Shown: positions 7,962-16,878, counted from the stretch's first letter. The stretch: DNA of 64,000 nt from an uncultured Flavobacteriaceae bacterium (GCA_947500435.1 CANMRV010000003.1:355271-419270); one strand, 5' to 3'. Notes: generated from the sequence alone by a model not told the origin. Program-made: numbers and translations.

Positions 7962-9332
7962 ATGCCAAACATCTTGATTATTGAGGACGATGCTGCATTT
8001 TGTCAAATGCTGCAAAAGTTCCTGACAAAACATGGTTATACAGTTGTAGTAAGCTTTACAGCACCAGAAGCTAAATCGAAACTCAAAGAAACTGATTTTG
8101 ATTTGGTACTGACCGATTTACGTCTTCCTGATTATGATGGCATTCAATTGCTTGTCGATATTAAGCAAATGAATGCGGAAACCCCGGTTATAGTAATGAC
8201 GGGTTATGCAGAAGTTGGTAGTGCGGTAACTGCTATGAAAAAAGGTGCTTTTGATTACATCGCCAAACCTTTTACTCCAGATGAAATAGTCAAACTAATC
8301 GCGAAGGCTTTAGAGGGTGAATCCGATGAAAGGGAAGTCCGAAAAGAACAAATAAAAACTGCTGATGTATCAAAAAAGGAACCTAAAGGGCATACTGCGA
8401 CAAACTCAAAAACTGTTAGAGGCATAAGCGAAGCTTCTAAAAAACTAGATGAGTACGTACATCTTGTGGCCCCAACCGATATGTCGGTTTTAATTACAGG
8501 CGAAAGTGGCACAGGAAAAGAAGTTACTGCCAAAGCAATTCACGATAATAGTTCTCGCAAGGATTTCAATTTTATTGCTGTTGACTGTGGCGCAATTCCG
8601 AAAGAATTGGCAACGAGCGAATTTTTTGGTCATATCAAAGGAAGTTTTACAGGAGCTGTTGAAGATAAAATCGGGAATTTTGAGGCCGCAAACGAGGGAA
8701 CATTATTTTTAGATGAAGTCGGAAATCTGTCCTATGAAAATCAAATACAACTCTTACGGGCGCTTCAAGAGCGAAAGATAAAACGTGTTGGAAGCACCAA
8801 GGAAATTACAGTAGATTTACGGATTATTACTGCTACCAATGAAGATCTAAATGATGCAGTTGAAAAAGGAACTTTTCGCGAAGATTTGTATCATCGCCTT
8901 AACGAGTTCTCAATTCATATTCCTTCTTTAGAAGAACGTTTCGACGATCTAATTTTGTTCGTAGAACATTTTCTAGAAAAGGCAAACGATAATTTGAATA
9001 AAAACGTCCATGGATTTTCCAATGAAGTTTGGGACGTTTTTCGACAATACCATTGGCCTGGTAACTTAAGGGAATTGCAAAATGTTGTTAAAAGGGCAGT
9101 GTTATTAACTACGGGAGATGAGGTTGAATTACAGGTGTTACCCAGAGAGTTAGTAGAATCAAACGGGAGGCCTTTAAAGGCAGAACATTTCTCGAAATCT
9201 GAATTTGAAAAAGACCGCATTATCAAAGCCTTGAAAAAGACAAATTTCAATAAATCAAAGGCGGCAAAACTACTTCAAGTTACCCGTAAAACACTGTACA
9301 ATAAAATCAATCACTATAACTTGGACTTGTAG
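7962..9332 (+). CDS. Sigma-54-dependent response regulator (NtrC type)
   Basis: The 456-aa protein has three parts. A receiver domain (1-120) carries acidic residues EDD (8-10), phosphoacceptor Asp52 and Lys102. An AAA+ domain (about 155-385) carries Walker A GESGTGKE (180-187), the sigma-54 contact loop as GSFTGA (227-232) and Walker B LFLDE (248-252). A C-terminal Fis-type helix-turn-helix (KSKAAKLLQVTRKTLYNKI) completes it. It activates sigma-54 promoters when phosphorylated. I prefer the ATG at 7962 to the GTG at 7950. Its 3' end overlaps the convergent hybrid kinase gene by 26 bases, so the two likely form one phosphorelay. Targets are unknown. Confidence 0.93.
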   Translation: MPNILIIEDDAAFCQMLQKFLTKHGYTVVVSFTAPEAKSKLKETDFDLVLTDLRLPDYDGIQLLVDIKQMNAETPVIVMTGYAEVGSAVTAMKKGAFDYIAKPFTPDEIVKLIAKALEGESDEREVRKEQIKTADVSKKEPKGHTATNSKTVRGISEASKKLDEYVHLVAPTDMSVLITGESGTGKEVTAKAIHDNSSRKDFNFIAVDCGAIPKELATSEFFGHIKGSFTGAVEDKIGNFEAANEGTLFLDEVGNLSYENQIQLLRALQERKIKRVGSTKEITVDLRIITATNEDLNDAVEKGTFREDLYHRLNEFSIHIPSLEERFDDLILFVEHFLEKANDNLNKNVHGFSNEVWDVFRQYHWPGNLRELQNVVKRAVLLTTGDEVELQVLPRELVESNGRPLKAEHFSKSEFEKDRIIKALKKTNFNKSKAAKLLQVTRKTLYNKINHYNLDL

Positions 9333-11790
9333 TCCATCTACTTTCTATTTCAGCCGTCAGCACAGTGACTTTAGATTTTACAGTTTGTAAGGCATCAACT
9401 AATTTTCCTTTGCTCATAGTATTAGGCTTGGCCAGTTCCAAACGTTCTAAGGTAGGGACTATGTCTACTTTGAGCTGCCTGAACATGGGTAGCATACGAT
9501 GTGCAACCTGATTAATCTGAGTGAAATCTAAGGTGGAAATACCATCCTGTAGTAGTTCCATATTCGTTCTAGTATCTCTCAAAAAGGTCTGTAATACCTC
9601 GTGAATAGCATCTTCATTTGTACCCAAAAAGGAATGAATGATACTTAAATTATAATGTTTGTAAACGACTTCTTTAGAGGTATCTGTAGTCACGTCCGCA
9701 GTTGGTTTTTCTTCCGCTATTTCTTTCGCTTCAAATCCTAAGAGTTTTAGCATTCCTATAAGTTCGCGTTTTGAAAAGGGTTTTTGAAGTACTTGGTCAA
9801 AACCAATAGATGTATAAGCTTCCGATTCTAAATCTCTACGCCCAGTCATGGCGATAATGGGTTGCTTCGTGTAATGTTTAAATTCACCAGACCGTAATCG
9901 CTCCAAAACTTCAAATCCTGTTATTTGTGGCATTTGAATATCGGTCAATACCAAATCATATCCCAAATGGGAATCTTTCTCAAGCTGTAAAAAATTTGTG
10001 AAAGTATGTGCGGTCATGCCCATGCTCTCGGTCAATTCCTGCAACATTCCCAATAAAGCGGTATCGTCATCAATAATGAGCAAACGCAATTTTGGCACTA
10101 AATAGGATGACTTGGAATTTGCGTCTGCAGATTTTGCAGTGATTTGTAAAGGTAACTGAAGTGTAAATGTGCTTCCATGATTTAACGAGCTCTCTAAAGT
10201 CAAATTACCCATTAGTAATTCTGTCAGTTTTTTCGAGATAGTAAGGCCCAGTCCGTAACCCCCGAATTTCTTTTCTGTAGTGGAATCTGCTTGTGTGAAC
10301 TCATTGAAAATAAGATGCTGTTTTTCTTTGGCAATTCCAATTCCGGTATCGATGACCTCTATTTTGGCCAGCATTGATTTCCCCCGAGATGAGGTTGCTT
10401 TCGCTTTTATTGTGATGCTTCCGTCCGCTGTGAATTTAAAGGCATTCCCAATCAAATTTGTCAATATTTGACGTATCCGGAAAGGGTCTCCTAAAACGGT
10501 TTTTTGAAGTTTTGGGTCTATCTCCAAAAACAGTTTCAATTTTTTGTTACTATGTGTGGCTTGTAATGATTCTGCAGTTTCTCTAATGAGGTTAGCCGCT
10601 ATAAATGGAATACTTTCTATGTTTAGTTTGCCACCTTCAAGTTTTGAAAAATCTAGTAAATCGTTCACCAAGTTCCCTACATAATCGGATGCGGATTTAA
10701 CATTACCCAGATACCGTTCTTGCTTGTCTGAGAGCTCTGTGCCTTCCATCAATTCGGTATAACCCGTAATTGTATTTAAAGGAGAACGAAGGTCATGACT
10801 TACCGTTGAGATAAGCTGTTCTCGACTTTTTAGTAAGGATTCGGAATACTTTTTTTCCTTCTCCAATTTTTGACGATAGGTTTGAATACGCCAGAAATCC
10901 CTATTTATTAAAAAGGCAAACAAACCTACTACAATTAGGCCTAATAAGGCAGCAAATCCTGCTAGTCGGATACTTCGTTTTAAGGCGGATTTCTTTTTGA
11001 GATTATCGTTAAAAGAACTTACCAAAACTTCTTGCTCAAAAGCAGAAATTATTGTCCGCAACTGTTGGGAAAGCTCAAGATCGTTCTGATTGATTTGTGT
11101 TTCCTTTTGGGCTAAGAAACGCTGCGCCTTCGAATCGGTTTGTTTGGCATTCGCCAATAAGAGTTTAGATGCAGTAATTATAGAATCAACTTGTTTTGAA
11201 TTAGTAATCTTATCATTATTTGTAGGCACATTGTCATTCAGATATGCTGCTACATCACGAATTACTTTTTGTGCTTTTGGTGACAACTCATTGATGTTGG
11301 GTGCTAGTCCCTCTGCGGTAATTTTCCCTAAAGAGGCTTCCATTTTAGAAAATTCCTGTAGCGCCTTGTCTATAGAACTATTGGCATCGTTTTTTACTTT
11401 TAAATTTAGAAGGTCATTGCTATTGGCAACCTTTTGTTCGAGCAGGATTTGAACACTATCTAATAATCCTTTTTGATTGTCGCTATTGGTCAACTGTTTT
11501 AGGGATTCGATTTCCATAAAAATGGAATCGATTTTCTGCGAATATGCGTTGAAATTCTCTTTTGTTTTTGATTGCAAGGCCAACTTCGAAAGACTTTCCG
11601 CTTCGTAGAGTTGCGTAAGGAAGGACCCAGTCTTTAGTAGCTTTGCGTCGTTTTCTTCAGCAGTTTCTGAAGATAAATAGGTATTTATTTCGGTATAAAT
11701 AAAGTAGCCAGAGGCCAAAGCAAGAATGGCCAAAACTAGGTAGCTAAATATAATCTTGAAGGTAAATTTGTTCTTTGACTTGTCGTTCAT
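9307..11790 (-). CDS. Hybrid histidine kinase with receiver and Hpt domain
   Basis: The 827-aa inner-membrane protein is ordered as follows: TM helix about 11-32; a periplasmic, mostly helical sensor region about 33-272; TM about 274-296; HisKA with His332 (STVSHDLRSPL); HATPase with N-box NLIGNAFKFT (about 445), DTGIGI (481-486) and GYGLGL (511-516); receiver with acidic IDDD, Asp617 (VLTDIQMP) and Lys670; and a C-terminal Hpt-like segment with His764 (VAHRMLPMF). The relay His-Asp-His would end on a separate regulator, most simply the convergent sigma-54 activator at 7962. The ligand is unknown. Confidence 0.92.
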   Translation of the reverse strand: MNDKSKNKFTFKIIFSYLVLAILALASGYFIYTEINTYLSSETAEENDAKLLKTGSFLTQLYEAESLSKLALQSKTKENFNAYSQKIDSIFMEIESLKQLTNSDNQKGLLDSVQILLEQKVANSNDLLNLKVKNDANSSIDKALQEFSKMEASLGKITAEGLAPNINELSPKAQKVIRDVAAYLNDNVPTNNDKITNSKQVDSIITASKLLLANAKQTDSKAQRFLAQKETQINQNDLELSQQLRTIISAFEQEVLVSSFNDNLKKKSALKRSIRLAGFAALLGLIVVGLFAFLINRDFWRIQTYRQKLEKEKKYSESLLKSREQLISTVSHDLRSPLNTITGYTELMEGTELSDKQERYLGNVKSASDYVGNLVNDLLDFSKLEGGKLNIESIPFIAANLIRETAESLQATHSNKKLKLFLEIDPKLQKTVLGDPFRIRQILTNLIGNAFKFTADGSITIKAKATSSRGKSMLAKIEVIDTGIGIAKEKQHLIFNEFTQADSTTEKKFGGYGLGLTISKKLTELLMGNLTLESSLNHGSTFTLQLPLQITAKSADANSKSSYLVPKLRLLIIDDDTALLGMLQELTESMGMTAHTFTNFLQLEKDSHLGYDLVLTDIQMPQITGFEVLERLRSGEFKHYTKQPIIAMTGRRDLESEAYTSIGFDQVLQKPFSKRELIGMLKLLGFEAKEIAEEKPTADVTTDTSKEVVYKHYNLSIIHSFLGTNEDAIHEVLQTFLRDTRTNMELLQDGISTLDFTQINQVAHRMLPMFRQLKVDIVPTLERLELAKPNTMSKGKLVDALQTVKSKVTVLTAEIESRWTTSPSYSD

Positions 11791-11901
11791 ACAGACGTCT
11801 CAATACATATCCTTTAATAGATACGTATGTAACGGCTATTTTGTTTTTTGTGAAAAGTTAATTATTTGTTGTTTTTAGATGGATAAGTTGAATTTCGGAA
11901 C

Positions 11902-11909
11902 TACCTTTG
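11902..11909 (+). promoter_or_regulatory. -7 promoter element of the riboswitch-controlled receptor
   Basis: TACCTTTG fits TAnnTTTG exactly and ends about 10 bases before the riboswitch aptamer begins, which is where the transcript start should be. Confidence 0.55.
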
Positions 11910-11916
11910 TCCTATC

Positions 11917-12046
11917 TCAAAGGGGTGCCAAATCCCGAACTACAATCGGGCAGGTCCTGAAGCAAGTTCAGGATGAAGCTGAGATTATACCCAATGAACC
12001 TGGGCGGGTAATGCCGTTAAGGGATGCGCAATGCGCTTTTTTGGAA
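11917..12046 (+). promoter_or_regulatory. TPP (thiamine pyrophosphate) riboswitch with terminator-like end
   Basis: The conserved THI-element blocks appear in order: AGGGGTGCC (11921-11929), GCTGAGATTATACCC (11978-11992), TGAACCTG (11995-12002), GGGTAATGCC (12006-12015) and AAGGGATG (12019-12026). The P3 arm between the first two blocks is enlarged and holds two hairpins, CCCGA/TCGGG and TCCTGAA/TTCAGGA. Directly after the aptamer GCGCAATGCGC is followed by six T, a short terminator-like hairpin that could form the expression platform. It should repress the receptor gene at 12126 when TPP is plentiful. A 60-codon ORF over this region is spurious. Confidence 0.92.
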
Positions 12047-12125
12047 TTTCTATGTCCTTAGCTGGGCAAAAATCAATTATTAATTTAGAATAATAGCCCC
12101 TTTTATTCGTAAAGCATTTTTACGG

Positions 12126-14297
12126 ATGAAAACTATTTTCACAACACTAGCACTTTTTGTGCTAACAATGGCCTCACAGGCCCAAGAGCAACAAACCGAT
12201 ACTTTAGAAGGTAAAAAAGTCGTCTTAGACGAAGTATTTGTATCGGCGATTCGAGTAACGAATCAAACTCCGGTTACCTTTTCCAACTTAACAAAAGAAC
12301 AAATCAAACCTCGGAATTTAGGACAAGATATTCCTATTTTGATGAACTTTTTACCCTCCGTAGTTACCACTTCCGATGCGGGAGCGGGTGTTGGTTATAC
12401 AGGTATTCGAGTTCGTGGTAGTGATGCCACACGGGTAAATGTAACTATCAATGGAATTCCATACAATGACGCTGAATCACAAGGCACGTTTTGGGTGAAT
12501 ATGCCTGATTTTGCATCTTCTACCGAAAGTTTGCAATTGCAACGTGGTGTAGGAACTTCTACGAATGGAGCGGGTGCTTTTGGAGCAAGTTTGAATTTGT
12601 TGACTGATGGAGTTTCCGAGGAAGCATACGGGCAAATTTCTTCATCTATCGGGAGTTTCAATACGCTTCGTAATAACCTTAAATTTAGCACCGGACTTTT
12701 AGGAGATCATGTTGAAATCGCAGGGCGCTTATCAAGAATTACTTCGGATGGATATATCGACAGAGCATCCTCAGAACTGGAATCTTATTTTCTTCAGGGA
12801 AGTTATAAGGATGATAACACCTTGATAAAAGCCTTGCTTTTCGGCGGACATGAAATCACATATCAGTCTTGGTTCGGAATTGATGCCGCCACTTTAGAAT
12901 CAGATAGGACTTTTAATCCCGCAGGTATAAATACCGATGAAAACGGAAACACACAATTCTACGACAAGGAGGAAGACAATTACAAGCAAGACCACGCTCA
13001 ACTGTTGTGGAATGATAAACTCAATGAAAATTGGAGCACAAATATAGCACTACACTACACGAGAGGTAGAGGATATTTCGAACAATTTAAGGAAGATGAG
13101 GATTTTTCAACCTACGGATTTACCCCAATTACAGTTGATGGGGAGGAAGTAAATACCACGGATGTCATTCGCAGAAGATGGTTAGATAACGATTTCTATG
13201 GAACCGTATTTTCCACAAACTATGTCAATGATAAATTGAACTTCATAGTAGGTGGAGGATACAACAAATATGAGGGCGACCATTTTGGCGAAGTAATTTG
13301 GGCGCGTTTTGCAAGTAATAGCAATATTCGTGACCGCTATTATGACGATAGCTCTACAAAAACAGATTTCAATATCTACACAAAAGCCAACTATAAATTG
13401 GATGAAAAATGGAGCCTTTTCGGAGATTTACAATACAGAACGGTGGACTACCAAGCCAATGGAGAAGATACAGGATTGGTTGATGACAGCTTTAATTTCT
13501 TTAACCCCAAGGCCGGAGTAACTTTTGACTTGAACCAAAACAACAACTTATACCTTTCTTTTGCGGTCGCGAATAGAGAGCCAAATCGGAATGATTATGA
13601 AAATGGGAATCCTGAGCCAGAAAAATTGAATGATTTAGAGTTGGGTTGGCGTTATGTTTCTTCCGGTGTTCAGGTAAGTACGAACCTGTACTACATGAAT
13701 TACAAAAATCAATTGGTTCTTACGGGTCAGTTAAATGACGTGGGTGCTCCCCTTCGTGAAAATGTGGGTGACAGCTATCGTTTAGGCTTGGAAATTGACG
13801 CTAATGTGAATTTGGGAGGGAAATTTCAATGGAGTCCTAATATTGCATTAAGCAGCAATAAAAACAAGGATTTTAATTTTCAACGTGATGGGGTTCTACA
13901 AAATTTAGGAGATACAAATATTGCGTTTTCACCAAATATTGTTTTAGGAAATCGGTTGATCTATAGTCCCGCCGAAAGTTTTCAAGTTTCTGCATTGACC
14001 AAATATGTTGGTAAACAGTATATGGGAAACATCGATTCTGAAGGTTCGACCTTAGATGCTTACTCGCAAACCGATTTGAACATACAATATGTCATCGAGT
14101 TCAACTCAATCGTAAAAAGTATTACCATATCAGGTTTGGTAAATAATGTTTTCAATCAGTTGAATGTAACCAATGGGTATTTCTTTACGTTTGATGATGA
14201 TTTTTCGAATCCTGGAACGATTACTACAGTTGAAGGCGCGGGCTATTATCCGCAAGCCGGAACGAACTTCCTTGTAGGAGCAACAGTGAGATTTTAG
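12126..14297 (+). CDS. TonB-dependent outer-membrane receptor, probable thiamine importer
   Basis: The 723-aa protein has a signal peptide (about 1-19), a plug domain (about 35-155, with GYTGIRVRGSDATRVNVTIN and the TonB-dependent-receptor-like GVGTSTNGAGAFGASLNL) and a long beta-barrel ending in the aromatic VGATVRF required for outer-membrane assembly. There is no N-terminal carboxypeptidase-like domain as in SusC. By sequence alone it would be called a FecA-like siderophore receptor, but the TPP riboswitch in its leader makes thiamine or a thiamine precursor the likely substrate. The inner-membrane partner may be the PnuC-type cluster at 2935-5873. Confidence 0.9.
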   Translation: MKTIFTTLALFVLTMASQAQEQQTDTLEGKKVVLDEVFVSAIRVTNQTPVTFSNLTKEQIKPRNLGQDIPILMNFLPSVVTTSDAGAGVGYTGIRVRGSDATRVNVTINGIPYNDAESQGTFWVNMPDFASSTESLQLQRGVGTSTNGAGAFGASLNLLTDGVSEEAYGQISSSIGSFNTLRNNLKFSTGLLGDHVEIAGRLSRITSDGYIDRASSELESYFLQGSYKDDNTLIKALLFGGHEITYQSWFGIDAATLESDRTFNPAGINTDENGNTQFYDKEEDNYKQDHAQLLWNDKLNENWSTNIALHYTRGRGYFEQFKEDEDFSTYGFTPITVDGEEVNTTDVIRRRWLDNDFYGTVFSTNYVNDKLNFIVGGGYNKYEGDHFGEVIWARFASNSNIRDRYYDDSSTKTDFNIYTKANYKLDEKWSLFGDLQYRTVDYQANGEDTGLVDDSFNFFNPKAGVTFDLNQNNNLYLSFAVANREPNRNDYENGNPEPEKLNDLELGWRYVSSGVQVSTNLYYMNYKNQLVLTGQLNDVGAPLRENVGDSYRLGLEIDANVNLGGKFQWSPNIALSSNKNKDFNFQRDGVLQNLGDTNIAFSPNIVLGNRLIYSPAESFQVSALTKYVGKQYMGNIDSEGSTLDAYSQTDLNIQYVIEFNSIVKSITISGLVNNVFNQLNVTNGYFFTFDDDFSNPGTITTVEGAGYYPQAGTNFLVGATVRF

Positions 14298-14307
14298 AGC
14301 AAGAGTT

Positions 14308-14327
14308 TCCCTCCTAATAAGGAGGGA
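14308..14327. repeat. GC-rich hairpin after the TonB-dependent receptor
   Basis: TCCCTCCT-AATA-AGGAGGGA is a perfect 8-bp stem, followed by TTAAGGAAGGTGTTTTC rather than a clean T run. It could act as the receptor gene's terminator, but it also looks like a dispersed flavobacterial stem-loop repeat. Confidence 0.5.
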
Positions 14328-14413
14328 TTAAGGAAGGTGTTTTCTTCATTGAATAAAAGGATTGGATAATTCTGTTAATTTGGAAGTGCTATCTTTAAGA
14401 AAGAGATACAAAC

Positions 14414-14995
14414 ATGAATCATTCATTTAGCCATTTTGTAAAAGCAATAGTAGACCTTCCCGAAGCACAGGAACAAAAATTCAATGCTTTGCTATCAATT
14501 AAGAGTATTGAAAAGGGGGAAGATTTCATTTCTGTTGGGGAGCATCCCAAAACAATAGCTTTCGTTAAACAGGGCTTGTTTCGCTATTACTATTCAAATG
14601 CCGAGGGAGAAGAGTTTACAAAGGTATTTTTTCCTGAGAACTCTTTGTTAAGCTCTTACAGTGCTATTGTTGAAAACCGCCCATCGTATTTTTCTATTCA
14701 AGCCTTGGAAGATTCCATAGTGGAAGTCATTAACTATCAAGAGTTTTTGAACCTTTTTACCGAATACCCAGGTTGGAATACCTTTTTATTAGGAATGTTG
14801 CAAAAAGGATTTATCGCCAAAGAGGAACGAGAGCGTCAGTTTCTCCTCTTCGATGCTGAAAAGCGTTACATTTCTTTTTTAGAAAGGTATCCGAACCTTG
14901 AAAATAGAATCAAGCAGCACATGATAGCTTCCTACCTACGGATTACCCCCGAATCATTAAGTCGTCTCCGAAGAAAAATGAATCTCTTATCATAG
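14414..14995 (+). CDS. Crp/Fnr-family transcriptional regulator
   Basis: The 193-aa protein has an N-terminal cyclic-nucleotide-binding-like beta-barrel (about 15-125; GLFRYYYSNAEGEEFTKVFF) and a short C-terminal helix-turn-helix (about 165-190; IASYLRITPESLSRLRRKM). It has no cysteine cluster of the Fnr iron-sulfur type and no complete cAMP-binding motif, as in most flavobacterial relatives, so the ligand is unknown. It is followed after 53 bases by a short-chain dehydrogenase on the same strand, a combination common for a regulator and its target or an operon partner. Confidence 0.88.
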   Translation: MNHSFSHFVKAIVDLPEAQEQKFNALLSIKSIEKGEDFISVGEHPKTIAFVKQGLFRYYYSNAEGEEFTKVFFPENSLLSSYSAIVENRPSYFSIQALEDSIVEVINYQEFLNLFTEYPGWNTFLLGMLQKGFIAKEERERQFLLFDAEKRYISFLERYPNLENRIKQHMIASYLRITPESLSRLRRKMNLLS

Positions 14996-15048
14996 GTCAA
15001 TGTAAGTTGCGGTCAACTATTATTTCTTTGCTCCATAAAGTATGAAAT

Positions 15049-15783
15049 ATGGAACTAAAGAATAATACTATTTTAATAACTGGCGGAAGCTCAGGAATTG
15101 GGCTTGAACTGGTAAAAAGACTTTCAGAAAAAAATAAAGTATTGATTTGTGGGCGTTCATTGGATAAATTGAAAGGTGCAAAAAATCAATTCCCCAAAAT
15201 AGAAATATTTCAGTGCGATCTTTCTGTAAAATCTGAATGTATGCTACTTGTTGCATGGGTAAATGAAAACCATCCAAAGCTGAATATGCTAATCAATAAT
15301 GCCGCAATAACCCATGTGACGAATTTTCGGGAGGATAGGGAAGCTATAAAAAAAGCAGAACTCGAAATACAGATAAACATAATGGCTCCAATACTACTTT
15401 CTAAACTTTTCTTGCCAATTTTGGAACTTAATGAGAATGCCAAACTCATTAATATAACCACAGGATTGGTCTATGCCCCAAGGGCTATTTATCCGTTCTA
15501 TAACGCAACAAAAGCAGCCTTACATTCCTTTACGCAAGTGTTGCGTATGCAATTGAAAAATTCACCTTTTTCAGTTGTTGAGGTTTTGTTTCCAGCAGTG
15601 GATACACCATGGCACAAAGGGAATGCTCCTGATATAGCCATATCGGCAGAAAGTGCCGTAAATGAAATGTTAGAGGGAATACAAAAAAGAAAACCTGAAA
15701 TTAAAGTGGGTAAAGTAAAACTATTGCAACGCGTTTCAAGAATAGCTCCTTCCTTTGCTATTCGAAAGATGAATAGTTTATAG
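15049..15783 (+). CDS. Short-chain dehydrogenase/reductase (DltE-like)
   Basis: A 244-aa NAD(P)-dependent oxidoreductase of the classical SDR fold. It shows the dinucleotide motif TGGSSGIG (about 11-18), NNAA (about 83-86), and the catalytic Tyr-x3-Lys in YNATKAAL (about 150-157) preceded by a Ser/Thr-containing strand (NITTGLVYAP). The C-terminal half resembles DltE-type members. The substrate is not apparent. It probably shares a transcript with the Crp/Fnr-type regulator upstream and converges on the lipoprotein gene at 15787, with only 3 bases between the stops. Confidence 0.88.
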   Translation: MELKNNTILITGGSSGIGLELVKRLSEKNKVLICGRSLDKLKGAKNQFPKIEIFQCDLSVKSECMLLVAWVNENHPKLNMLINNAAITHVTNFREDREAIKKAELEIQINIMAPILLSKLFLPILELNENAKLINITTGLVYAPRAIYPFYNATKAALHSFTQVLRMQLKNSPFSVVEVLFPAVDTPWHKGNAPDIAISAESAVNEMLEGIQKRKPEIKVGKVKLLQRVSRIAPSFAIRKMNSL

Positions 15784-15786
15784 GTT

Positions 15787-16227
15787 TTAATTCGAAATAA
15801 TCACAAGATTCGACCCATTAAAAGAGGCCCGATATTCCAACATATCATAATACCTAGTACCATCATCAGGATTGTTCAATAGCTGCCCAGTAATGGTGCT
15901 GTATTCCAAATCTTCGCAAGAACAAGTGGCTACAATACCATTTAGGCTCATTGTTGAACATTCATTCGGCGCATGATTAGGGCAACTGGCCTCAAAAACG
16001 CGAAACACATCAAAACCGGTATTTGTCACAAATGCACCACGAGTACCTACTTGGGAGTTTCCGATATAAATAGAACTTCCAGAGTTGGTTAGTGGACTAT
16101 ATAAGGGAAGATTTAGATTGAGCTCAAACTGAAAACCGATTTCTTGTAAAAACGGATTTCGATTGGTTCTTTCTTTGTCACAAGAAAGCAAGCAAACAAT
16201 TAGCATAAGGCCCCAAATTCGTTTCAT
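15787..16227 (-). CDS. Lipoprotein with Rieske-like cysteine/histidine pattern
   Basis: The 146-aa product starts at 16227 (MKRIWGLMLIVCLLSC); a longer ORF start at 16383 would hide the lipoprotein signal, whose lipid Cys is residue 16. The mature part contains Cys82-Pro-Asn-His85, Cys90 and Cys102-Ser-Cys104, placed like the two ligand loops of a Rieske [2Fe-2S] domain but without the second canonical His, so cluster binding is uncertain. Flavobacteria carry similar small lipoproteins next to greA; the gene is divergent from greA here. The function is unknown. Confidence 0.7.
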   Translation of the reverse strand: MKRIWGLMLIVCLLSCDKERTNRNPFLQEIGFQFELNLNLPLYSPLTNSGSSIYIGNSQVGTRGAFVTNTGFDVFRVFEASCPNHAPNECSTMSLNGIVATCSCEDLEYSTITGQLLNNPDDGTRYYDMLEYRASFNGSNLVIISN

Positions 16228-16279
16228 ATAGTAGTGTCTTTTCGTAGGATGTCTGCTACAAAATTGAGCAAAAAAAATG

Positions 16280-16287
16280 TATATTTG
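16280..16287 (+). promoter_or_regulatory. -7 promoter element of greA
   Basis: TATATTTG matches TAnnTTTG. A TTG sits 13 bases upstream (16264-16266), shorter than the usual spacing. The predicted transcript would start near 16294, at the base of the leader hairpin. Confidence 0.5.
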
Positions 16288-16291
16288 CCTT

Positions 16292-16342
16292 AAATCCTCT
16301 CTAATAATCGTGCTGGCACGGTTCAATTTAGAGGATTTTCTT
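16292..16342 (+). promoter_or_regulatory. Leader stem-loop of greA, attenuator-like
   Basis: The arms AAATCCTCT (16292-16300) and AGAGGATTT (16330-16338) enclose a second hairpin CGTGC/GCACG (16309-16320). The outer arm ends in TTTTCTT. The structure lies between the promoter and the greA start (16402) and could end transcription early or protect the 5' end. Confidence 0.45.
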
Positions 16343-16401
16343 ATTGAGCTCAGTCCCCAATTGAAAAAGAGTAATGAGTTCACCTATTAAACGAAGAAGT
16401 T

Positions 16402-16878
16402 ATGAGTAACGTATCTTATTATACAGCAGAGGGCTTAAAAAAATTGAAAGACGAATTGAACCATCTTCGAGACGTTGAACGACCAAAGGCATCTCAAGCA
16501 ATTGCAGAAGCACGGGATAAAGGTGATTTATCTGAGAATGCGGAATACGATGCGGCCAAAGAAGCCCAAGGTTTGTTGGAAATGCGCATTTCGAAAATGG
16601 AAGATACTTTGGCGAACGCCCGATTAATTGATGAATCGCAGTTAGACACTTCAAAGGTTTTGGTTTTATCAACGGTAAAGTTGAAGAATCAGAATAACGG
16701 AATGGAAATGAAATACACCTTAGTAGCCGAAAGTGAAGCAGATTTAAAATCAGGAAAAATTTCGGTAAACTCACCTATTGGTAAAGGTTTATTGGGTAAA
16801 GAAGTCGGTGATGTTGCCGAAATTACAGTGCCCAACGGGACTATTAAATTTGATATTTTAGAGATTACGCGAGCGTAA
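16402..16878 (+). CDS. greA: Transcription elongation factor GreA
   Basis: The 158-aa protein has the two-domain layout of GreA: an N-terminal antiparallel coiled coil (about 1-75) whose tip carries the acidic segment DLSENAEYDAAKEAQG (about 42-57), including the Asp/Glu pair that acts with the RNA polymerase active site, and a C-terminal FKBP-like domain (about 80-158) with SPIGKGLLGKEVGD. It rescues backtracked RNA polymerase by stimulating transcript cleavage. A terminator follows 22 bases after the stop; the downstream HIT gene starts soon after it. Confidence 0.96.
   Translation: MSNVSYYTAEGLKKLKDELNHLRDVERPKASQAIAEARDKGDLSENAEYDAAKEAQGLLEMRISKMEDTLANARLIDESQLDTSKVLVLSTVKLKNQNNGMEMKYTLVAESEADLKSGKISVNSPIGKGLLGKEVGDVAEITVPNGTIKFDILEITRA

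Noticed and set aside
11879..12061. 60-codon ORF on the plus strand
   Set aside because: It runs through the TPP riboswitch and its hairpins; codons reflect the conserved RNA blocks, not a protein.
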